Shown here: piece by piece, positions 38,876 through 44,800 of the stretch
How positions within the stretch are numbered: the stretch's first letter is position 1
How the letters are laid out: each line of letters begins with the position of its first letter
Source of the DNA: Phorcus lineatus
Taxonomy: Eukaryota > Mollusca > Gastropoda > Trochida > Trochidae
NCBI GenBank assembly: GCA_921293015.1
Contig: OV121092.1
Coordinates: 46,089,064-46,153,063, forward strand
Reading direction: 5' to 3'
Length of the DNA stretch: 64,000 nucleotides
Position numbers and translations under genes: made by a program
Notes under the pieces: model-generated
What the model was told of the DNA's origin: nothing
What the model saw: the letters and a program-made list of their open reading frames with translations, nothing else
Databases searched by the model: none

Positions 38876-41800
38876 GGGGTACACACCAGCTGAACCATGT
38901 GTTGACTTTCTTGCTAATAACTCCTCAGAGTCTCCAAACATGTATTTTCTTGCATCAGTTTAGTGAAGACATAACAAAGTTGAACTTTATAGAGGACTGC
39001 TATAAGTATACTCAAAAACTTTTCCCCAATTTTATCTATTTACCGTCTTCACATGTCTCTTTCAGTGTTCATTTAACAATGATCAATTGACAATTGATGA
39101 TATAATGATTGAAAAAAATCGAAATCAAATGATCACAAATCAATTTACACAAATTCACCTAACTAAACTCTTATTAACTACCAGCGTTACCATGTTTAAT
39201 GAACATGAAAACTATAAACAACTGTCAAATCAAATGAATTATGCAGGCTAGATAATGGTATGCAACCTTCTTGCCAAAACATTTTCCGAACATGAAAGTT
39301 ATAGATTCTCATATGGTGATGAAAAAGTTAATGAAAGGTAACCAGAAAATAGACGAACGTTGATCCACTCACCTCCCCCTGTAGTGTTGCTGCAGAAACT
39401 GCGCTGCTCGTACTACACGTATCCCCTGACGACGAAGAGGTCGTATCCGCTGACGACGACACCGTTACCATGGAAGTAAAAGATTCGGAAGATGGCAGGG
39501 AAGCATTGTCCGAGAATGCAGAGTCAGTTTCTCCTGCGTCGTATGTGGTATCCAATGTGGTCTGTCCTATTCCCATGTACCCATGTACGTTATTACGGTA
39601 TCCTAAACCTTGCGTAATTTCTGCCGCAAGCGCATCAAGTTCAGCTTGTATGACGTCACTTCCTCCCCCTTCCTTCTTCACGTTAGGGGCATGTTCGTTC
39701 ACCATTCCGATTGGACAAGTAGCCAGACTCTGGCAGAGCTCTGATTGGGTCGTGCTCAACTGGGTTTCCAGTTCACATAATTCTCCAAGGATTGCGTCAA
39801 AGTTTACATCTTGGTTCTCTGCAAGTAGCAATCATTGTTGTCATTATCATAAAGATCATAGTAAGGTAGAAAAAAACTTTAAAAAAATATAATATACTGT
39901 ATTTTACTACATTCTTAAAAACGAGTGCCACAGAAAAAATAGATTTTTTACTGTGCCTCATAATATTGGACTTATAATTCATATCCAATCTTCTTTAATG
40001 TCAAATTTAGTAGTGTAAGATGTCTTATGTTATGAAATCAATTTATAAATATAAATAATAACGCCTGATATTTTCTAACAGCAATGATGAAAACGGACAG
40101 ATTTGTTACAAATAACTTGGAACAGTCTCAGATAAAATCTGATAAGAAATTCAATGACAGACTAAAGGGAAGCTTATATTGATGTAACAATGAAAAATCT
40201 TTGATTTTGCTTTGTTGTGGAAGCATGGGGAATTGACATGCACAAATGTCTTGCTGAATACTGAGCTCAGGCGCAAGACCTCGGAAGTCAGACATCTTCC
40301 TCATAAGTAGAAACATCAATACAATCAATGTCTTTTATACAATTAAAACTAATACAAATTACTATGTTTTCCTTTCATTACCAAAATAAAAAACATTTCC
40401 AACAAATCAAGTCAAACAATTTATCTATCTAGAGTCAATATCGACAAATTCAATTGAAATAATATCCATACAAAATTTGCCTGACCACTCCAAAATTTCA
40501 AAAGGATTTTGTTAACAACTTGACGATCACCAACCCTAAAACACCAGATGAACAAATCAGAATTCAAGTAGTTCTATAGGGAACAGTTGGCAAAGAACCC
40601 TTCAATATTGGTTATTAGGGAGAATCCTAAATATTTTTCACAAAAAGGAAAGTTTCCTCAATGGCTATTTGTGGTGATGAAAATGATGATGAAAAGTCTG
40701 CTTATTGCGCACATTTCCATCCACAACACCACTGTGCTCCACACATCAGAACTGCGTCACACGCATCAATGAATGCTCTTTGCAGCACAACTGACAATGA
40801 GCAAAATTCTCCCAGTTGATGAATGGAGACAAATTGAAGGATCGTGTCCTGATAACCTACTAAATGTTAATTTTGAATCAATAATCAATATAAAAAAAAG
40901 CAGTGACTTCCAGTGAAAGATATAGGAATGAAAGTCTACCACTCATTTTTTAATCATTAACTTCAAAGAAGTGAGAAGAAAATCCCTCAAACAGGTGATA
41001 TTGGTTTCTCCAATCCTACGTTGGAACTCACACCAAAACCGTCCTCTAATCATACATCCAAAGAAAAGCCAAAGCCTTGGAATAGCTTGAAAAGCATATC
41101 AGCCCTTGGGCAAAGTTTTGGTACTTGCGGGTTGATGTGGTCCTTTGCTACTGTCTTACGGTAAACTTTGGTCACGTCAACTCCAATCAAGCTGAATTGA
41201 TGTCATTCCATTAACAGTCCTCAACAGGATCTGAGATGAAATTAAAAAGATTACACTCTAGGACAGAAGGTAGAAATATCTTTGACTATTATCACTATGA
41301 ATTTATGTTCCTCGACTTCAATTGATGTTTCATCAAGATGAGCTCAAAGAAGAAAAAAGATAGGTATCTTTCACACCAACCATCTGAAGTCATTTCCAAT
41401 AAACGATAGAAAGACCACACTTTCTGATGCCAACAAGAAAAGATTCCACACAAAATGGCAGAAATGTTTGGTTATCGGTTTTCAGATGATGATTCTTTTC
41501 ACGACAAAACAGAACTTAGTCCTGAAAACATTCATAAAAGATCCACATCACTTCAATTTCTTATTTTATTAAAGAGAGGCCTAACTGAAAATGAATACCT
41601 TAAAGTCAGAAGAACATAGACGTTGTTAAATTGAATTCTCCTTGAACAAAAAAACACAGAGGCATAAATCCAAAAGCAGTAATTTTCAGTAGATCAGTTT
41701 TGCACATCAAACAAAATTGTCTCAAGAGAATATCATAACACACTTGCCCCTGGACTTGAAGATTCCAGCCCAGAGAAGAAAAACTTTAACTTTGATATGA

Positions 41801-44800
41801 ATATTCCGGCACAGAGATAAAATTATTTAAACTCAGAGGAACTTCCCAGAGCACGGACACACACCTTTCCCCGTGAAGTCTGTCTTTGACTGAGACCAGA
41901 TCAAACCAAACCGGCACTATATTGATCTGTGTGCTGCGTATCCTTACGCCGTCACACTGCCAGGCCGTTCTGTTCACTGGGTATAAGAAAATCCATAAGA
42001 CCAACGTCCAACTCCGCAGTTTGAGCTTCCAAAACCTTTCTCCTGACGTCAGAGCTGGCAGTTTGAGTAACTGGGTCTAGATATTACACAGCTTATGCTG
42101 CAAACCATTTCTATAGGGAACTGTCCATCGTTAGTTTTAACCACATCACACAAACTGCTCCTCATACATTGAACACATAGATTTGGGCCCGAGCTCTCCC
42201 TATACATGTTAAAGCTAGGGAACAGTTCACGTCTAAGCAGAGCATTATATAAGCAGAATGTTCATCTAATTTCAAAGCCATCTGTCGGCTAGTTTCAGAT
42301 TCATGTTATTGGTATCTCCTATTTCACAACTTGGTAAAGTCATTACAGCTCAATAAGTTCTGCATCGCGGGAACATCGGCAAATAAAAACGGCGGTGTTA
42401 TCTTGGGGACATTGCCAAGTACGAGTGTCTGGGTCCCTGCACGTAGTTCTCCAGTAGCTTAGTTTCTCAGTGAGACCCAAGCGCCTTTACCTTGCTTTTG
42501 CCGGTTCCTTTAAAAAACTTGTTTGATGGATAGAGGCTTTTTTTAAGCTCAAAGGTAATAGATGCCATCCAAAGATACATATTAAGTCTTGCTGAACATG
42601 TCTCATAAATTATTGAAATCTGTCTTACAATCCTTGATCCCATAGACTTTCCAAGAATTCCCTTCTGTGAATTCAGGATCTGTGAAATTTGGCTTTTAAA
42701 ACCTTTTAGGTTTTCCTTTCTTTTTATTTAAGACTTGACAAACCTTTAGAATTCCCTTTTATGAATTTAAGACTTTACAAACCCTTTTACGAATTCTGGA
42801 CTTAATTTTCTCTTTTCAAATATATGAACGTTAAATTTTCTTCCAAAGTCTTTCATATTTTTTTCCTTGTAAGTGGAACTGTAGAACTCCACTAAGAAAC
42901 TTTCAAGTTTAGACAATTTTAATTTTTACCTGTCTAAGATTGATACTTTCCACTTTCTCTTTCCTGCATTCATAAAATGTTTGCACATTGACAACACTTC
43001 AAATGCCTCTTTAGGCAACATTTTCCTTCTTCTTGTTTTCATCAGTGATATCTAACTGAATCTAACTTACGTAGGAAAACTTTCACAAACCTCACATGAT
43101 TCTTTATACAGACAGAATAGATGTCTGAATAACTAAAAGCAAAATTCAGACAAAAACAATCCCCAAACTGACTATCCATGAACAGAGTTGCACAAAAATA
43201 TTCAAAGCCCGGTAAACCGATGGTTATCAAGGATCCAGAATATATAAGTAATCCCTATACTTACCATAGCTGTCAAATTCCACTCATTCAATGCCAATAT
43301 CTCACAGTTTAGTGATTCAAGACCGCCCTCAATCTTTTAACAATTCAATACAAGGCAATACTTTCACGTCTATATCAGCCAGCAGACCACAGTTATTTCC
43401 TAGCCAGGGGTGCAGCACAGCACTCAGTGCTATAACACATCATATTGAGCCCCTGATGCTTAGATACAAGACTTAGACAGGAAGCTGGTTAATCACCAGG
43501 CACATGTTCACTGTTTCTCTCTCTGCCTCTCATTTCCTGTATCAACAACTCTCTCCCTCTCTTTACCCTACCATCACTTTCGCTTGTCTTTTTGGTTCTC
43601 TACAATTTGGTGTCTTGTGAATGTCATGACATGAATATCAAGATGCAGTACAGGAAATGACAAACAATTCAGGAACATCTGCCCATCTTTTTAGATGCCT
43701 CTTGTATTGTTGAGGCGCTTGATTGCACATCTTCCTTGTCTAGATTCAAGATTTGTTTATAAGATGTGTAGTTAAAAAATATTAGGCCTTATTATCATTG
43801 GTAGGCCTTATTATCATTGGTAGGCCTTATTATCATTGGTAGGCCTTATTATCATTGGTAGGCATTATTATCATTGGTAGGCCTTATTATTATTGGTAGG
43901 CCTTATTATTATTGGTAGGCCTTATTATCATTGGCTCTGACCCCACCATTTGACCGAATAAAATATGTAGCAACATCTTCATAACATCACTAGATTACAC
44001 TAAAAGCAAAAAATACAAACCCGGTTACAATAATTTCTTACACAAAACAGCTCCAAATAATAAAAGTCTTCCTAATCATTCTACAATTGTCGAATACTTC
44101 TACAAAAGCCATTACTTGATGCGACTCATGATCAACACTCAGACATACTAGTGTCTCTGATCATATGTGGAACACTCAGTCTGGTAGCGGTATTGGTCCA
44201 CTCAGAGGAACAATAACAGATGTCTGGAACCGGCTACAGCACTCCAAACAAGGTATTATTAAGTTAGGTAAGCCCTGGTCTAAAATAAATTTGTCCAATT
44301 TGGCTTTCAAGAACAACTGGAGACCAATAAGACCAAGTCTGTGGAGTGAAGAAATAAGTTTTGTAGGTAATTTGTTCTCTCTCTGAAAGAATTTAAAGAA
44401 TCATGTTTGCTTTGGGTTAGAAATCCTTTTTTCATTGCTAGCTTTTTTTCTGAGGGTGTTCAAATTACCTGACCATGTTTTAATTGGAAGCCAGTATAGC
44501 CTTTGATGATGAAATAAACAACATAACTTGAGACAGCCCGATGCCGGTAAGTGTCATTCTAGCATGGAAGACATAGGGAAATACAGCCTGTGAGAAATTT
44601 GTATATGGGTATGAAGGAATCACGTGTACTTCTCTCAAAGTTAGCAAATATAAGGAGTATTTCAAGGAATTAGTTTATCTTTTGAAGTCCCAAGTAATTC
44701 TCACACCAAATCCACAGACAAATCCATAGAAAGAGTGTAGGATTGCCTGATAAATATATATAGACCATCCAAAGGTTCATTTGACCAGCAACTTAAGTGA

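Larger units (their letters stand above)
15818..39372 (-). other. Large MRL intron (exon B to C), 23.6 kb
   Basis: A phase-0 intron bounded by GTGAGT at 39372 and TTTCGCAG at 15818. 15818-19760 is plain AT-rich DNA without a recognised element. One stretch at 17540-18050 has open frames on both strands that I could not assign. Foldback-rich elements lie near 19846 and 32585. LINE material occupies 22744-22873 and 24757 to about 29105. 29106-31700 shows only a poly-C tract. A TATA/E-box candidate is at 31727, a duplicated segment at 35285, a satellite at 35741 and a CA microsatellite at 38841. No further MRL exon is needed, because the phases of exons B and C join cleanly. Confidence 0.8.

Noticed and set aside
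38388-39090. Proline-rich plus-strand frame (189 codons) and Gly/Arg-rich minus frame (159 codons)
   Set aside because: Low-complexity pyrimidine tract running into a CA microsatellite; no splice context or domain.
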